Positions 35,700-44,808 are shown, numbered from the stretch's first letter. The stretch is 64,000 nt of DNA from Lactobacillus corticis (GCF_018327645.1 NZ_BMAY01000003.1:1514-65513), one strand, 5' to 3'. The notes: generated by a model not told the origin, from the sequence alone. Program-made: numbers and translations.

Positions 35700-37204
35700 C
35701 AATTTATAATTTTAATGCTGGAATTGGTTGGGCAAGCAGTGGGGTTGAATATGCGCAGGCCTACCGTGCAAAAATTTTTCGCCAACTCAAAACAGAAGCC
35801 AAGTTTATTTTTACTGATTTCATCCGTAACGAAAATATCATCAATTTAACCCGAAATTTGGGATTTTTGGATCAAGAAATCATTTGGCTGTATCAGAGTT
35901 TTACTGATTTTCCTTTAGCAGCGGGCAGCTATCGCTTGGAAAAATTAATGGCTAGTTTTACTAGTTCTGCCACCAAAATCCCCAAAAGCCAAACCGAAAT
36001 TCGTTTTGAATTTAGCCCGGGCAATTGGGTTGAAGCCTATTTAAAGCGGGATGATCCCCAAGTCGTTGAACGAGCTGAATTTGTGAACCGGCATGTTTTA
36101 GTGCGCAAAGATTTTTTCACGAGTGGTCGGGTCTACAGCGAATATTATGTTCCGCAAAATAAGCGTGCCCAACTATATCTGCGGCGGTTTTTTAATCAAG
36201 ATGGGACGACAGCGTTTGATGAACTGATTGATGGCAATAATATTTGTTTCAAATTTTCAGATCAAGTTCTGACAAAAACGGAATTGTTGCAACGGTTTAT
36301 AAAAAATTTGCACCTTTCAGCCGATGATGTGGTGATTTTAGATCGGGATGCTGACGTAGCCCAACTTATTTTAGAGACTAAGGGGGCTAGCAAGGTGGGC
36401 TGCGTAGTGCATGCTGAACACTATGCAGTTAATCAACCTAGTCGAGATCATATTTTGTGGAATAATTACTATGAATATGATTTTACCCATGCACGCGATT
36501 TTGACTTTTTCGTCGTTGCAACCGCCCAGCAAAAAGCCAAACTAGCGGAGCAATTTCAGCAATTTCAACACTATGTGCCGCCAATTTATGTTGTGCCAGT
36601 AGGTAATTTGGCAAAAATACGCTATGCGGAAAACCGGCGTCCATATAGTCTTATCACTGCTTCTCGCTTAGCCAGTGAGAAACATCTTGATTGGTTAATT
36701 CAAGCAGTTGTCAAAGTTCACGCTACTTTTCCGCAAATTCGCTTTGATATTTATGGCGAAGGAGGGGAACGAACGCATCTGAGCCAATTAATTAAGGATC
36801 TTAGTGCCGAGAGCTACATAAGCTTGCAGGGACACCGAGATCTCACGGAAGTTTACCAAGATTACGAACTCTACGTTTCAGCCTCAACGAGTGAAGGCTT
36901 TGGCTTATCCTTGCTTGAAGCCATCGGCTCAGGCCTAGCGATGGTGGGCTTAGATGTCCCTTATGGCAATCCTACCTTTATCCAAAATGGAAAAAATGGG
37001 GTCTTAGTGCCATACCGCCGGGGAGAAGAGGCAGATGTGACGATTCAAAATTTGGCAAATGGTATTATCCAAGCCTTAAGAGGTGATTTGCAGCAGCAAC
37101 ATCAGGCTTCTTATCAGCTCGCCCAACAATTTACCCAAGCACAGGTTGCTAAAAAGTGGCAGGGGTTACTAGAAGGAATTCAGAAGCATGATAAATCTAT
37201 ATGA
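35696..37204 (+). CDS. gtfA: SRRP glycosyltransferase GtfA (Gtf1)
   Basis: A 502-aa GT4-type GT-B transferase that, with GtfB, adds the first GlcNAc to Ser/Thr of the serine-rich repeat protein in the cytosol. The N-terminus YNFNAGIGWASSGVEYAQAYR is the GtfA signature; the donor-site region SASTSEGFGLSLLEAIGSGLAMVG with its E-x7-E is present. It overlaps the upstream small gene by 4 bases and gtfB by 17 bases. Confidence 0.93.
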   Translation: MTIYNFNAGIGWASSGVEYAQAYRAKIFRQLKTEAKFIFTDFIRNENIINLTRNLGFLDQEIIWLYQSFTDFPLAAGSYRLEKLMASFTSSATKIPKSQTEIRFEFSPGNWVEAYLKRDDPQVVERAEFVNRHVLVRKDFFTSGRVYSEYYVPQNKRAQLYLRRFFNQDGTTAFDELIDGNNICFKFSDQVLTKTELLQRFIKNLHLSADDVVILDRDADVAQLILETKGASKVGCVVHAEHYAVNQPSRDHILWNNYYEYDFTHARDFDFFVVATAQQKAKLAEQFQQFQHYVPPIYVVPVGNLAKIRYAENRRPYSLITASRLASEKHLDWLIQAVVKVHATFPQIRFDIYGEGGERTHLSQLIKDLSAESYISLQGHRDLTEVYQDYELYVSASTSEGFGLSLLEAIGSGLAMVGLDVPYGNPTFIQNGKNGVLVPYRRGEEADVTIQNLANGIIQALRGDLQQQHQASYQLAQQFTQAQVAKKWQGLLEGIQKHDKSI

Positions 37205-38516
37205 TCGCTATACACAGTGGAGTCGCGACTTGCAAATGTCTTTTAAACTAGCAAAGTTGCCAACTCCAGCTGTAGTTATTCATGATGATGGCTTTTTGCC
37301 GACGTTTATTGACTCACCAGTGCAATATTTTTTAAAACTTGCCGGCAGCAATTTTTCTGGCAAACCACGATATTTTAATGAAGTTGAAGTTCCACATTTT
37401 TGGGAAATCAAGGGCAATGCTAGATTTGGTGAAATCTATGATCATGAAAATTTAAAAGCCAAAATTGAATTTGCTCAACCAGGCGATAATAGTCGATTGG
37501 TGAAAACCGTAAAGTGGTTGGGTCCCAATGGCAAGGTACGGGTAATTGATCAATATAATCAGTGGGGTTGGAAATTTGCCCAAACGACTTGCAACCAAAA
37601 TTCAAGGCCAATTTTTACCAGCTATTTTACAGACCAGCAGCAAGAAGTATTAGTTGAAAACCATGTAACAGGTGCAGTTTCAGTGAACTTTCCTTCTGGC
37701 CAAGTTAAAATTTTCGCTAACTGGAATAAATTAACGGCATATTATTTGGAACATGCTAATTATGATTTGGATCAAGTAAACTTTAATTCTCTGGGCGCGC
37801 CGTTTTTCGTTGTTAATTTTCTTGGCAAACGCGTTAAGCTGCGGCGACTTTTTTGGCAGGAAAATGTTCCCGAGGGGATTCCGGGCAATATGCGGTCGCT
37901 CATTGCCAATCCCGATGGTCCATATGAAATCATGGTCCAAAGTAAAAATGTTTATCAAACCTTGACTAAAATGGATCCGAAGGCCAATTTCCATTATTTA
38001 GGATTTGCCTATCCGTTTATTCGGCTAAATCGAGGCCGAGCACATGCGTTAATTTTGACAAATTCTGATCAAATCGAACACCTTGAAGAGCTGGTTGCAG
38101 CTTTACCGGAAATGAAATTTGCAGTTGGAGCAATAACCGAGATGTCCGACAAATTATTAAAGTTGGACCGATATGAAAACGTCAGGTTATACCCAGATAT
38201 TCAAGACCAAGAATTGCTAAAATTAGTAGATTGGGCGGATTACTACTTAGACATCAATCACTATAACGAAATATTAGATGCGGTTAGAATTGCTTTTATC
38301 CAAAATATGTTAATCCTAACCTTTGATTCGACGATACATAATAAGCGATTTGTGGCAGAGGAGAATTGTTATTCAAATAATAATTATCAAAAAATGATAT
38401 CAGATTTACAAAACATGATATCTAATGCTGATGAATTAGAAGCTCGATTGCAGGCCCAATGGCGTGCAGCTGATCGAGTATTACCTGAATCTTATAGACA
38501 ATTTTTGAAAAAATAG
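37188..38516 (+). CDS. gtfB: SRRP glycosylation co-factor GtfB (Gtf2)
   Basis: 442 aa. It resembles GtfB, a catalytically inactive GT-B protein that binds the acceptor and partners GtfA: AVVIHDDGFLPTFIDSPVQYF near the N-terminus, WKFAQTTCN, and a C-terminal DYYLDINHYNEILDAVR. No other glycosyltransferase genes follow, so the glycan may stay short or be extended by enzymes encoded elsewhere. Confidence 0.9.
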   Translation: MINLYDRYTQWSRDLQMSFKLAKLPTPAVVIHDDGFLPTFIDSPVQYFLKLAGSNFSGKPRYFNEVEVPHFWEIKGNARFGEIYDHENLKAKIEFAQPGDNSRLVKTVKWLGPNGKVRVIDQYNQWGWKFAQTTCNQNSRPIFTSYFTDQQQEVLVENHVTGAVSVNFPSGQVKIFANWNKLTAYYLEHANYDLDQVNFNSLGAPFFVVNFLGKRVKLRRLFWQENVPEGIPGNMRSLIANPDGPYEIMVQSKNVYQTLTKMDPKANFHYLGFAYPFIRLNRGRAHALILTNSDQIEHLEELVAALPEMKFAVGAITEMSDKLLKLDRYENVRLYPDIQDQELLKLVDWADYYLDINHYNEILDAVRIAFIQNMLILTFDSTIHNKRFVAEENCYSNNNYQKMISDLQNMISNADELEARLQAQWRAADRVLPESYRQFLKK

Positions 38517-38523
38517 ATTGCAG

Positions 38524-38550
38524 AAGACTGGAAACTTTTGCAGTCTTTTT
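38524..38550 (+). terminator. Terminator after gtfB
   Basis: 7-bp stem AAGACTG/CAGTCTT and T5. It separates the export machinery transcript from the substrate gene, which has its own promoter region. Confidence 0.75.
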
Positions 38551-38641
38551 ATTTTGCTTAGCCGTTATTTAAACCTTGAAATATTTTTTATTCAAATAGT
38601 TAAGAAGTGCTTTAGTTTGCAAAATATAAACCTTTGTAGTG

Positions 38642-38647
38642 TATAAT
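38642..38647 (+). promoter_or_regulatory. -10 box of the serine-rich repeat protein gene
   Basis: TATAAT; TTGCAA at 38617-38622 is a possible -35 with a long 19-bp spacer. Confidence 0.5.
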
Positions 38648-38692
38648 TACTTTAACGCGAGACCGTTATTTTTTGAATGGAGCACGGTAATA

Positions 38693-41600
38693 ATGACTAA
38701 AAGGGATAAAAGCAATAAGGACTTATTGCAGAATAAAAAAATTCGGGAGAAGGAAGCTAAAAAGCAAACTCGTGATGAGCAGGCAGAATTGGATACTCAT
38801 CGTATTGGTGTAGTAAAAGGATTAGCTGCAGCAGTTGCGGCTTTGGGTGGTGCTGCGGGGGTTGCCACTCCAACTTATACTGCCCATGCAGCAGCTACTA
38901 CGGAAGCTACTAATAGTACCTTGGCCAATAATGATTCAGTTAATTTGACCGAAAAAACTGCTAAAACTTCCAATTCAACCAGCAGCTCTAACAGTATGGA
39001 TGATGACTCAACCAACCAGTCTAACTCATCGAGTGAGGCAGCGAGCGTGAGTGGGTCTGAATCGGTTTCAGAAAGTGTATCTGTGTCGGAATCGATTTCA
39101 GCGAGTGAATCCGTGTCTGAATCGAACTCAAAGAGTGGTTCGGTGTCTGGAGGGGAAAAAGAATCTGATTCGGCGTCGAATGATACATCTGAATCTTCGA
39201 ATAATTCAAATTCGAGTTCGATAGAAGTATCAGAGTCGGTCTCCGTAAGCACATCAGAGTCAGAGTCTGTTTCAGAAAGTGAGTCAGAGTCGCAATCGAC
39301 CTCAGAGAGCGAATCCAAGTCTGAATCAGAATCGATCTCAGAAAGTGCATCTAAGTCTGAATCAGAATCAGTCTCGGAGAGCGAATCCAAGTCTAAGTCG
39401 CAATCGATCTCAGAAAGTGCATCGGAGTCCGAATCACAATCGATTTCAGAGAGTGCATCGGAATCACAATCGACCTCAGAGAGTGAATCCAAGTCCGAGT
39501 CGCAATCGATCTCTGAGAGTGCATCTGAGTCCGAATCACAATCTATTTCAGAAAGTGAATCCGCATCCGAGTCACAATCTATTTCCGAGAGTGCATCCGA
39601 GTCGCAATCTATTTCAGAGAGCGAGTCCGAGTCACAATCAATTTCTGAGAGTGCATCAGAGTCCGAATCACAATCAATTTCTGAGAGCGAGTCCGAATCA
39701 GAATCACAATCGATTTCAGAAAGTGAATCAGAGTCCGAGTCACAATCGATTTCTGAGAGCCAGTCCGAATCAGAATCACAATCGATTTCAGAAAGTGAAT
39801 CAGAGTCCGAGTCACAATCGATTTCTGAGAGCCAGTCCGAATCAGAATCGCAATCGATCTCAGAAAGTGAATCAGAATCACAATCGATTTCAGAAAGCGC
39901 ATCAGAATCACAATCACAATCTATTTCTGAAAGTGAATCAGCATCCGAGTCACAATCGATCTCCGAGAGTGAATCTGAATCACAATCTATTTCTGAGAGC
40001 GAGTCAGAATCAGAGTCGCAATCCATTTCCGAGAGTAAATCAGAGTCTGAATCACAATCTATTTCAGAGAGTGAATCAGAATCTGAGTCGCAATCGATCT
40101 CCGAGAGTGCATCAGGGTCCGAGTCACAATCGATCTCTGAGAGCGAGTCAAAATCACAATCACAATCAATCTCCGAAAGCGAATCAAAATCACAATCAAA
40201 CTCAGAGAGTAAATCAGAGTCTGAATCAACTTCAGAGAGTAAGTCAGAATCGCAATCCATTTCAGAGAGCGAATCCGAATCACAATCTACTTCAGAAAGC
40301 GAATCAGAATCACAATCAAACTCAGAGAGTAAATCCGAGTCTGAATCAGCTTCAGAAAGTACATCAGAATCGCAATCAATTTCTGAGAGTGCATCCGAGT
40401 CTGAATCAACTTCAGAGAGCACATCCGAATCACAATCAGTCTCCAAGAGTGGGTCCGAATCGCAATCCATTTCAGAGAGCGAATCCGTATCTGAATCCAT
40501 TTCCGAGAGTGTATCAGAATCACAATCTATTTCAGAAAGTGAATCCGAGTCACAATCAATCTCAGAAAGTAAATCAGAATCGCAATCGATTTCCGAGAGT
40601 GCATCTGAGTCTGAATCAACTTCAGAGAGTAAGTCAGAATCAGAATCAACTTCAGAAAGCACATCCGAATCACAATCCATCTCCGAAAGCGAGTCCGGAT
40701 CACAATCAATCTCGGAGAGTGAGTCAGAATCGCAATCAATCTCAGAAAGTAAATCAGAATCACAATCTATTTCAGAAAGTGCATCCGAGTCTGAATCATC
40801 TTCAGAGAGTAAGTCAGAATCAGAATCAACTTCAGAAAGTATATCCGAATCAGGATCTACCTCAGAGAGTAAATCCGAGTCAAGCTCAACTTCAGAAAGT
40901 ACATCCGAATCAGGATCAACTTCAGAGAGTGCATCAGAATCAGAATCTACCTCAGAAAGCACATCCGAATCACAATCCATCTCCGAGAGTGAATCCGAGT
41001 CAGGATCAACTTCAGAAAGCACATCCGAATCGCAATCGATCTCCGAGAGTGTATCAGAATCAGAATCTACCTCAGAAAGCGAATCAGAATCGCAATCCAT
41101 TTCAGAGAGTGCATCCGAGTCTGAATCAACCTCAGAGAGTAAGTCCGAATCACAATCTATTTCAGAAAGTGCATCCGAGTCTGAATCAACTTCAGAAAGC
41201 ACATCCGAATCAGGATCTACCTCCGAGAGTGAATCCGAGTCAGGCTCAACATCAGAAAGCACATCAGAATCAGAATCTACCTCAGAGAGTAAATCCGAGT
41301 CTGAATCAACTTCAGAAAGCACATCCGAATCAGGATCTACCTCAGAGAGTACATCCGAATCGGAATCTACCTCAGAGAGTAAATCTGAGTCAGGCTCAAC
41401 TTCAGAGAGCGCATCCGAATCAGGATCTACCTCCGAGAGTGAATCCGAGTCAGGCTCAACATCAGAAAGCACATCCGAATCGGGATCTATCTCAGAGAGT
41501 ACCTCCGAATCAGGATCTACTTCAGAGAGCAAGTCCGAATCAAGCTCTACTTCAGAGAGTGGATCTGAATCTACCTCAACTAGTGGTTCAACTTCGACAA

Positions 41601-41896
41601 GTGAATCCGATGGACCACAACCACACAAGAAAAATATTGGAATCCTTATCGAAAACCAAGAAGTTGAAGAGCCTGCTAACAGCAAGGTAGCATCGGAAGG
41701 TAAGCTTCAAAACGAAGCTCAAAATGTTGATCATCAAACGCAAGCTGATCATGTTGATCACCAAAATGAAAAGCTGCCACAAACAGGTCAAGGAGATAAT
41801 TCCGCTACTGTTAAGGTAGGGTGGTTTACAACCATACTTGCCACAATTGCTGGTTTCTTTGGCTTTAGACGTAAGAAGGACAAAACTAAAAAATAA
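38693..41896 (+). CDS. Serine-rich repeat surface glycoprotein (accessory Sec substrate), LPXTG-anchored
   Basis: A 1067-aa cell-wall protein. Residues 1-41 are a long, basic N-region; residues 42-66 are a Gly-containing hydrophobic core ([18 protein letters not shown]), with likely cleavage after THA-type A66 (THA read as TAHA). A ~100-residue Ser/Asn-rich segment follows, then about 850 residues of SES-x-SESQSIS-type repeats, a ~70-residue linker and LPQTG at 1028-1032 with a hydrophobic helix and KK tail. The Gly-rich signal is what accessory Sec systems select. No folded ligand-binding region is seen between the two Ser-rich parts, unlike most such adhesins. Start ATG 38693 has GGAGC upstream. 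Confidence 0.92.
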   Translation: MTKRDKSNKDLLQNKKIREKEAKKQTRDEQAELDTHRIGVVKGLAAAVAALGGAAGVATPTYTAHAAATTEATNSTLANNDSVNLTEKTAKTSNSTSSSNSMDDDSTNQSNSSSEAASVSGSESVSESVSVSESISASESVSESNSKSGSVSGGEKESDSASNDTSESSNNSNSSSIEVSESVSVSTSESESVSESESESQSTSESESKSESESISESASKSESESVSESESKSKSQSISESASESESQSISESASESQSTSESESKSESQSISESASESESQSISESESASESQSISESASESQSISESESESQSISESASESESQSISESESESESQSISESESESESQSISESQSESESQSISESESESESQSISESQSESESQSISESESESQSISESASESQSQSISESESASESQSISESESESQSISESESESESQSISESKSESESQSISESESESESQSISESASGSESQSISESESKSQSQSISESESKSQSNSESKSESESTSESKSESQSISESESESQSTSESESESQSNSESKSESESASESTSESQSISESASESESTSESTSESQSVSKSGSESQSISESESVSESISESVSESQSISESESESQSISESKSESQSISESASESESTSESKSESESTSESTSESQSISESESGSQSISESESESQSISESKSESQSISESASESESSSESKSESESTSESISESGSTSESKSESSSTSESTSESGSTSESASESESTSESTSESQSISESESESGSTSESTSESQSISESVSESESTSESESESQSISESASESESTSESKSESQSISESASESESTSESTSESGSTSESESESGSTSESTSESESTSESKSESESTSESTSESGSTSESTSESESTSESKSESGSTSESASESGSTSESESESGSTSESTSESGSISESTSESGSTSESKSESSSTSESGSESTSTSGSTSTSESDGPQPHKKNIGILIENQEVEEPANSKVASEGKLQNEAQNVDHQTQADHVDHQNEKLPQTGQGDNSATVKVGWFTTILATIAGFFGFRRKKDKTKK
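39046..41606 (+). repeat. Serine-codon repeat array inside the surface glycoprotein gene
   Basis: About 2.5 kb of degenerate 6- and 12-residue units built on alternating Ser codons ([20 protein letters not shown] and relatives). The 5' half is dominated by QSIS units and the 3' half by GSTS and STSES units, suggesting two phases of expansion. The synonymous Ser codons TCA/TCC/TCG are mixed and AGT/AGC are inserted regularly, which limits exact identity between units. Two other frames and the antisense strand are also open across it, purely as a result of this composition. Confidence 0.9.
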
Positions 41897-41904
41897 GTTA
41901 TAAC

Positions 41905-41946
41905 AAAAAATGCGTAGTTCACATCTTAGTGAGCTGCGCATTTTTT
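41905..41946 (+). terminator. Bidirectional terminator between the surface protein gene and the GNAT gene
   Basis: An 18-bp near-perfect stem starting AAAAAATGCG and ending CGCATTTTTT. It can serve both convergent genes. Confidence 0.9.
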
Positions 41947-41955
41947 AGAAGTTTC

Positions 41956-42231
41956 CTAATAAATAAGATAGTTTTCATACTCGGGATGATTTTCAAAATA
42001 ATGTGTCGCATAAGAACATTGGCTCTTTAACTTCCAATTATTCTTTTCCGCTAATTGTAAAAGCTGATCCATTAAATCTCCTGCTAAACCTTCTCCCCGA
42101 AAGTCTTGGTCAACAAAAGTCTTTAAAATTACCTTTCCTTCATCTTTTGGTAAATCGGCCAGCTGAATATAGCCAGCGATTTTTTCACCATACAATAACT
42201 GCAATTGATTATTTTCAAAATGAAATTCCAT
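41956..42231 (-). CDS. Small GNAT-family N-acetyltransferase (YjdJ-like)
   Basis: A 91-aa minimal acetyltransferase. It has the acetyl-CoA loop RGEGLAGDLMDQLL and the C-terminal CSYATHYFENHPEY typical of the small YjdJ/Gtn10-like group. The start at 42231 is preferred over 42240 because AAAGGA on the minus strand is then properly spaced. Substrate unknown. Confidence 0.82.
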   Translation of the reverse strand: MEFHFENNQLQLLYGEKIAGYIQLADLPKDEGKVILKTFVDQDFRGEGLAGDLMDQLLQLAEKNNWKLKSQCSYATHYFENHPEYENYLIY

Positions 42232-42240
42232 TCTTCTCAT

Positions 42241-42430
42241 CCTTTCTTTTCCTATATTTTATCATTTCAGGTCCAGCGCCTGGCCTCCCGGAGGTGTGTT
42301 CTCAATCTAAGAGACAAGTGAGCTTAACTCCCCCAAAAAGTATAAAAATATTTGAAGCGACAGATATCAAAAAGACTCACTATAAAATATAATAGAGTGT
42401 GTAAGCGGTAACAATTATAGGAGGCTAATT
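42241..42430. other. Divergent intergenic region before the nitroreductase gene
   Basis: It holds TATAAT at 42388-42393, probably for the nitroreductase gene, and an unusually GC-rich island at 42271-42296 with two small dyads (CCAG-CGC-CTGG and CCTCC-C-GGAGG). No gene is recognised in it. Confidence 0.4.
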
Positions 42431-43075
42431 ATGTCTATTGTAAATAATGATTTCCATGATATCTTAGTTAATCGGCATTCCGTCAGACGCTTTGATCCAA
42501 AGATAAAAATTAGTCACGAAGAAATGCTAGAAATGCTCAATGAAAGTATTACTGCTCCTTCAGCTTGCAACTTACAGGCCTGGAAATTTGTGGTAGTAGA
42601 TAGCTCAGAAGGAAGGGCTAAACTCCGTCAATACTTCATGAAGTTTAATTACCCTCAAATTGATGATAGCTCGGCTATTGTTCTATTCTTTGGCAATACT
42701 TTGGCTTATAAAAAATATAGTGAGTTGTGGCATAGCATGTACAATGATCAAAAAGTTACAAAGGAAGCTATGGAAGCAGCTCTAAGTACTTTTATGCCAC
42801 TGTACGAAAAAGCAGATCGGACGATGCTTGTAGCCGATGCAATGGTTGACACTTCTTTAGCAGCAATGCAATTTATGCTAGTTGCTCGGGAACATGGCTA
42901 TGATACCAATGCTATGGCTGGTTATGATGCCAAACATGCTGCAATTACTGCAGGACTTGATCCACAGCAATACATTCCAGTGATGGCAATTGCCATAGGA
43001 AAACACAATGAGGCAGCTGAAAAGGAAATAACTACTACCAGATATCCGATCGGTGACTTAGTTGATTTTCAATAG
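42431..43075 (+). CDS. Nitroreductase-family FMN oxidoreductase
   Basis: 214 aa. RHSVRRFDPK at the N-terminus (FMN phosphate contacts), APSACNLQAWKFVVV, and the C-terminal block GYDTNAMAGYD and PVMAIAIGKH are typical of the family. It works as a flavin-dependent reductase of nitro-compounds or quinones; the physiological substrate is unknown. TAGGAGG precedes the ATG. Confidence 0.88.
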   Translation: MSIVNNDFHDILVNRHSVRRFDPKIKISHEEMLEMLNESITAPSACNLQAWKFVVVDSSEGRAKLRQYFMKFNYPQIDDSSAIVLFFGNTLAYKKYSELWHSMYNDQKVTKEAMEAALSTFMPLYEKADRTMLVADAMVDTSLAAMQFMLVAREHGYDTNAMAGYDAKHAAITAGLDPQQYIPVMAIAIGKHNEAAEKEITTTRYPIGDLVDFQ

Positions 43076-43081
43076 TGATAG

Positions 43082-43109
43082 AAGGTGAGCAATAGGCTCA
43101 TCTTTTTTT
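43082..43109 (+). terminator. Terminator after the nitroreductase gene
   Basis: 9-bp stem AAGGTGAGC/GCTCATCTT and a T7 tail. Phage-type sequence starts immediately downstream. Confidence 0.82.
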
Positions 43110-43161
43110 ATGACCACAAAGAGCAACACCACTGGGCTATTAATATCGCAAAGTTGAAACC

Positions 43162-44037
43162 ATGATGCGGCAGCGTATGAATGATATTGCTAATAAGCAG
43201 CTTCATAGGCTGGTTATCACTGAAATGGGACATGCAGCAGAACAAGCTACAGCACAGTTTTACAAAGATTCCGACATAGAGCAGTATCAATACCTAGCAA
43301 CGTTAGAAAGTCATACATGTGATCAATGCGCTCACTTAGATGAGCGTATTTTTTATGTCAAAGATAAGGTTGAAGGGCTTAATTATCCGTTGATTCATCC
43401 CTACTGTAGGTGTACTACGGTGCCTTACATAAAAGATTTACCAGATGTTCAAAGTAGATGGTATAGGGGTAAAGATGGTAAAGGCCATTGGATGAAAAAT
43501 AAGGATTCAAGTCAAAACTCTAACTCTTTATCTTTCAGTGAGTGGAAGAAAATGCAAAATCTACCTCAATTAAGTATGAAATTGTTTAGAGCACTACCAA
43601 GTGGGGCTTTAAATGAATCAATGCCGAACGGTAGAATAAGGATGGATGAACATGCTAAAAGATATTATCAAGAATTGAGAAATTCCGATAGAGATAATAT
43701 TACTAATAAGATTGTTAAAAGTACTAAGTTGAGTACCTTAGTAGTTAGTTCTGCATTGGGACATATTTTAGATAGTAAATATTCTTTAAGGGCAATAAAT
43801 GGTGGGAGAAAGATCCAACATTTTTATCCTGATTATGATATGGCTCAAAGCTTGCAAAGATTATTACTGAATGAGACGCTAGAACATGATATAATCATGT
43901 TAAAACATGAAGCGTTAGAAGCTCATTATATGGATGATTTAGGGATGTTTTATGAAGACGCTCATAGGAAAGCTAATGAAACATATAATTACCAAAAGGC
44001 TTTATTAGAATATAGAAAGAGGCGAAACAAGTCATGA
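43162..44037 (+). CDS. Truncated phage minor head (MuF/SPP1 gp7-like) C-terminus fused to an unknown C-terminal domain, candidate toxin
   Basis: 291 aa. Residues 1-95 are the end of a MuF domain: RLVITEMGHAAEQA, YQYLATLESHTCDQCAHLDE and HPYCRCTTVPY (a Cys/His cluster, likely zinc-binding). The N-terminal two thirds of a normal minor head protein are missing; phage-like coding (DHKEQHHWAINIAK) is visible upstream in another frame. Residues ~125-291 are an appended domain containing HEALEAHYMDDLG and AHRKANETYNYQKAL. MuF proteins of temperate Firmicute phages are known carriers of polymorphic toxin domains. This one is not recognised by name, and toxicity is inference. The stop overlaps the next gene by 4 bases. 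Confidence 0.65.
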   Translation: MMRQRMNDIANKQLHRLVITEMGHAAEQATAQFYKDSDIEQYQYLATLESHTCDQCAHLDERIFYVKDKVEGLNYPLIHPYCRCTTVPYIKDLPDVQSRWYRGKDGKGHWMKNKDSSQNSNSLSFSEWKKMQNLPQLSMKLFRALPSGALNESMPNGRIRMDEHAKRYYQELRNSDRDNITNKIVKSTKLSTLVVSSALGHILDSKYSLRAINGGRKIQHFYPDYDMAQSLQRLLLNETLEHDIIMLKHEALEAHYMDDLGMFYEDAHRKANETYNYQKALLEYRKRRNKS

Positions 44038-44270
44038 TGTTTTTATATTGTAAAGTTATTGATGATAATGCTAAACAAAGAAGGTTAAAGCTGGAATCTG
44101 ATGTTGAAACTGCTACTGCTACTATCGACAAGAAAACTTGGAATGTAAAAATAGATGGCTTTAAAGACTCTTTGAAGTATATATATCCAAAAGGCTTTGT
44201 TGAAAAATTTATTGTAAGTAACACTCAAAAAAATCCTAATGAAATGAGTTTTGCTTATGGTAGAGGCTAG
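44034..44270 (+). CDS. Small protein coupled to the MuF fusion gene, candidate immunity protein
   Basis: A 78-aa soluble protein starting ATGATG within the stop of the MuF fusion gene, hence translationally coupled. It looks like a compact alpha/beta fold with no known motif. A terminator follows at once, so the two genes form a self-contained pair. In MuF and other polymorphic-toxin loci this position holds the cognate immunity gene. Not recognised by sequence; it could also be an ordinary phage gene. Confidence 0.5.
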   Translation: MMFLYCKVIDDNAKQRRLKLESDVETATATIDKKTWNVKIDGFKDSLKYIYPKGFVEKFIVSNTQKNPNEMSFAYGRG

Positions 44271-44300
44271 AATAGTTACAATAAATTAATATGATACTAA

Positions 44301-44331
44301 AGAGAATCGTTTAAATGCGGTTCTCTTTTTT
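44301..44331 (+). terminator. Terminator after the MuF fusion/small gene pair
   Basis: 9-bp stem AGAGAATCG/CGGTTCTCT (G-U pairs included), T6. Confidence 0.75.
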
Positions 44332-44343
44332 ATGAGGTGAAAT

Positions 44344-44523
44344 ATGAAGAAAGAACAAGACCTTGAAAAGACACTTAGAAAGCTTAGGTGGAAATATAGG
44401 ATTGATACCGTCTTAGCAGGGATTTTAGTCATATTAGCAATTATATTAAGACTAGCAATGGCTATTGGCATACCTGTAGTAATTGTGTGGATTTGTGCTC
44501 ATTTCATGTTTCACCTAATTTAA
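44344..44523 (+). CDS. Small phage-region membrane protein
   Basis: A 59-aa protein: a charged N-terminal helix (KKEQDLEKTLRKLRWKYR) and a long hydrophobic segment (TVLAGILVILAIILRLAMAI) with a second one after it. GAGGTGA precedes the ATG at good spacing. It lies between the toxin-like pair and the scaffold-gene remnant. Function unknown. Confidence 0.55.
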   Translation: MKKEQDLEKTLRKLRWKYRIDTVLAGILVILAIILRLAMAIGIPVVIVWICAHFMFHLI

Positions 44524-44616
44524 TAGTTTTGACCCAAGTAAGTCGTAAAACTGCTTATTTTTTATGCCTTGTGAGAGGCGAACTCGTAAAAACGTGTGAA
44601 AGGATAGGTAAACATT

Positions 44617-44808
44617 ATGAAACGAGATCAACTAAAAGAACTTGGACTTGATGAAGATCAGATCAGAGCCGTTATGAATATCAATGGTGAAGATATCAAT
44701 AAAGCAAAGACCGGTAATGATGAAATTACTAAAGAAAACGAATCATCCAATCAATGCGCTCACTTAGAAGAGCGTATTAGAATTGTCATTAAAAGGCCAT
44801 TCAGGTAG
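44617..44808 (+). pseudogene. Phage scaffolding protein (GP20-like) N-terminus fused to a MuF fragment
   Basis: The first ~31 residues (MKRDQLKELGLDEDQIRAVM, NGEDINKAK) match the start of phage GP20-type head scaffolding proteins, with an AGGATAGG ribosome site. From about residue 45 the sequence jumps to SSNQCAHLEERI, the same motif as DQCAHLDERI in the MuF gene at 43321-43350, and then goes out of frame and stops. It is a deletion junction joining two head-module genes, not an intact gene. Confidence 0.65.
44750..44778 (+). repeat. 29-bp direct repeat of a MuF-gene segment (other copy 43322-43350)
   Basis: 28 of 29 bases are identical to 43322-43350, coding QCAHL(D/E)ERI in both. The downstream sequences then diverge completely into different C-terminal domains. 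The orientation is direct. Confidence 0.85.

Noticed and set aside
39046-41606. Regular repeats that might suggest a CRISPR array.
   Set aside because: The repeats are in-frame, have no unique spacers of constant length, and code for a known protein type; no cas genes are present.
38875-41685. A 936-codon open frame on the minus strand, rich in Asp/Ser, across the surface glycoprotein gene.
   Set aside because: It is a by-product of the repetitive Ser/Glu codons (complement of TCN/GAN patterns). It has no ribosome site, starts and ends arbitrarily and has no recognisable domain.
39279-41690. An 803-codon open frame in another plus-strand frame (Asn/Gln/Arg-rich) across the same repeats.
   Set aside because: Same cause: codon repetition removes stops in other frames. 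The frame with signal peptide and LPQTG is clearly the real one.
42266-42300. GC-rich dyads near CCTCCCGGAGG considered as a terminator or mobile-element end.
   Set aside because: No T tail, no matching copy elsewhere in the window, and too short to assign.
44524-44616. Possible terminator at TAAG...CTTA followed by T6 near 44540-44562.
   Set aside because: Only about four consecutive pairs form; too weak to call.
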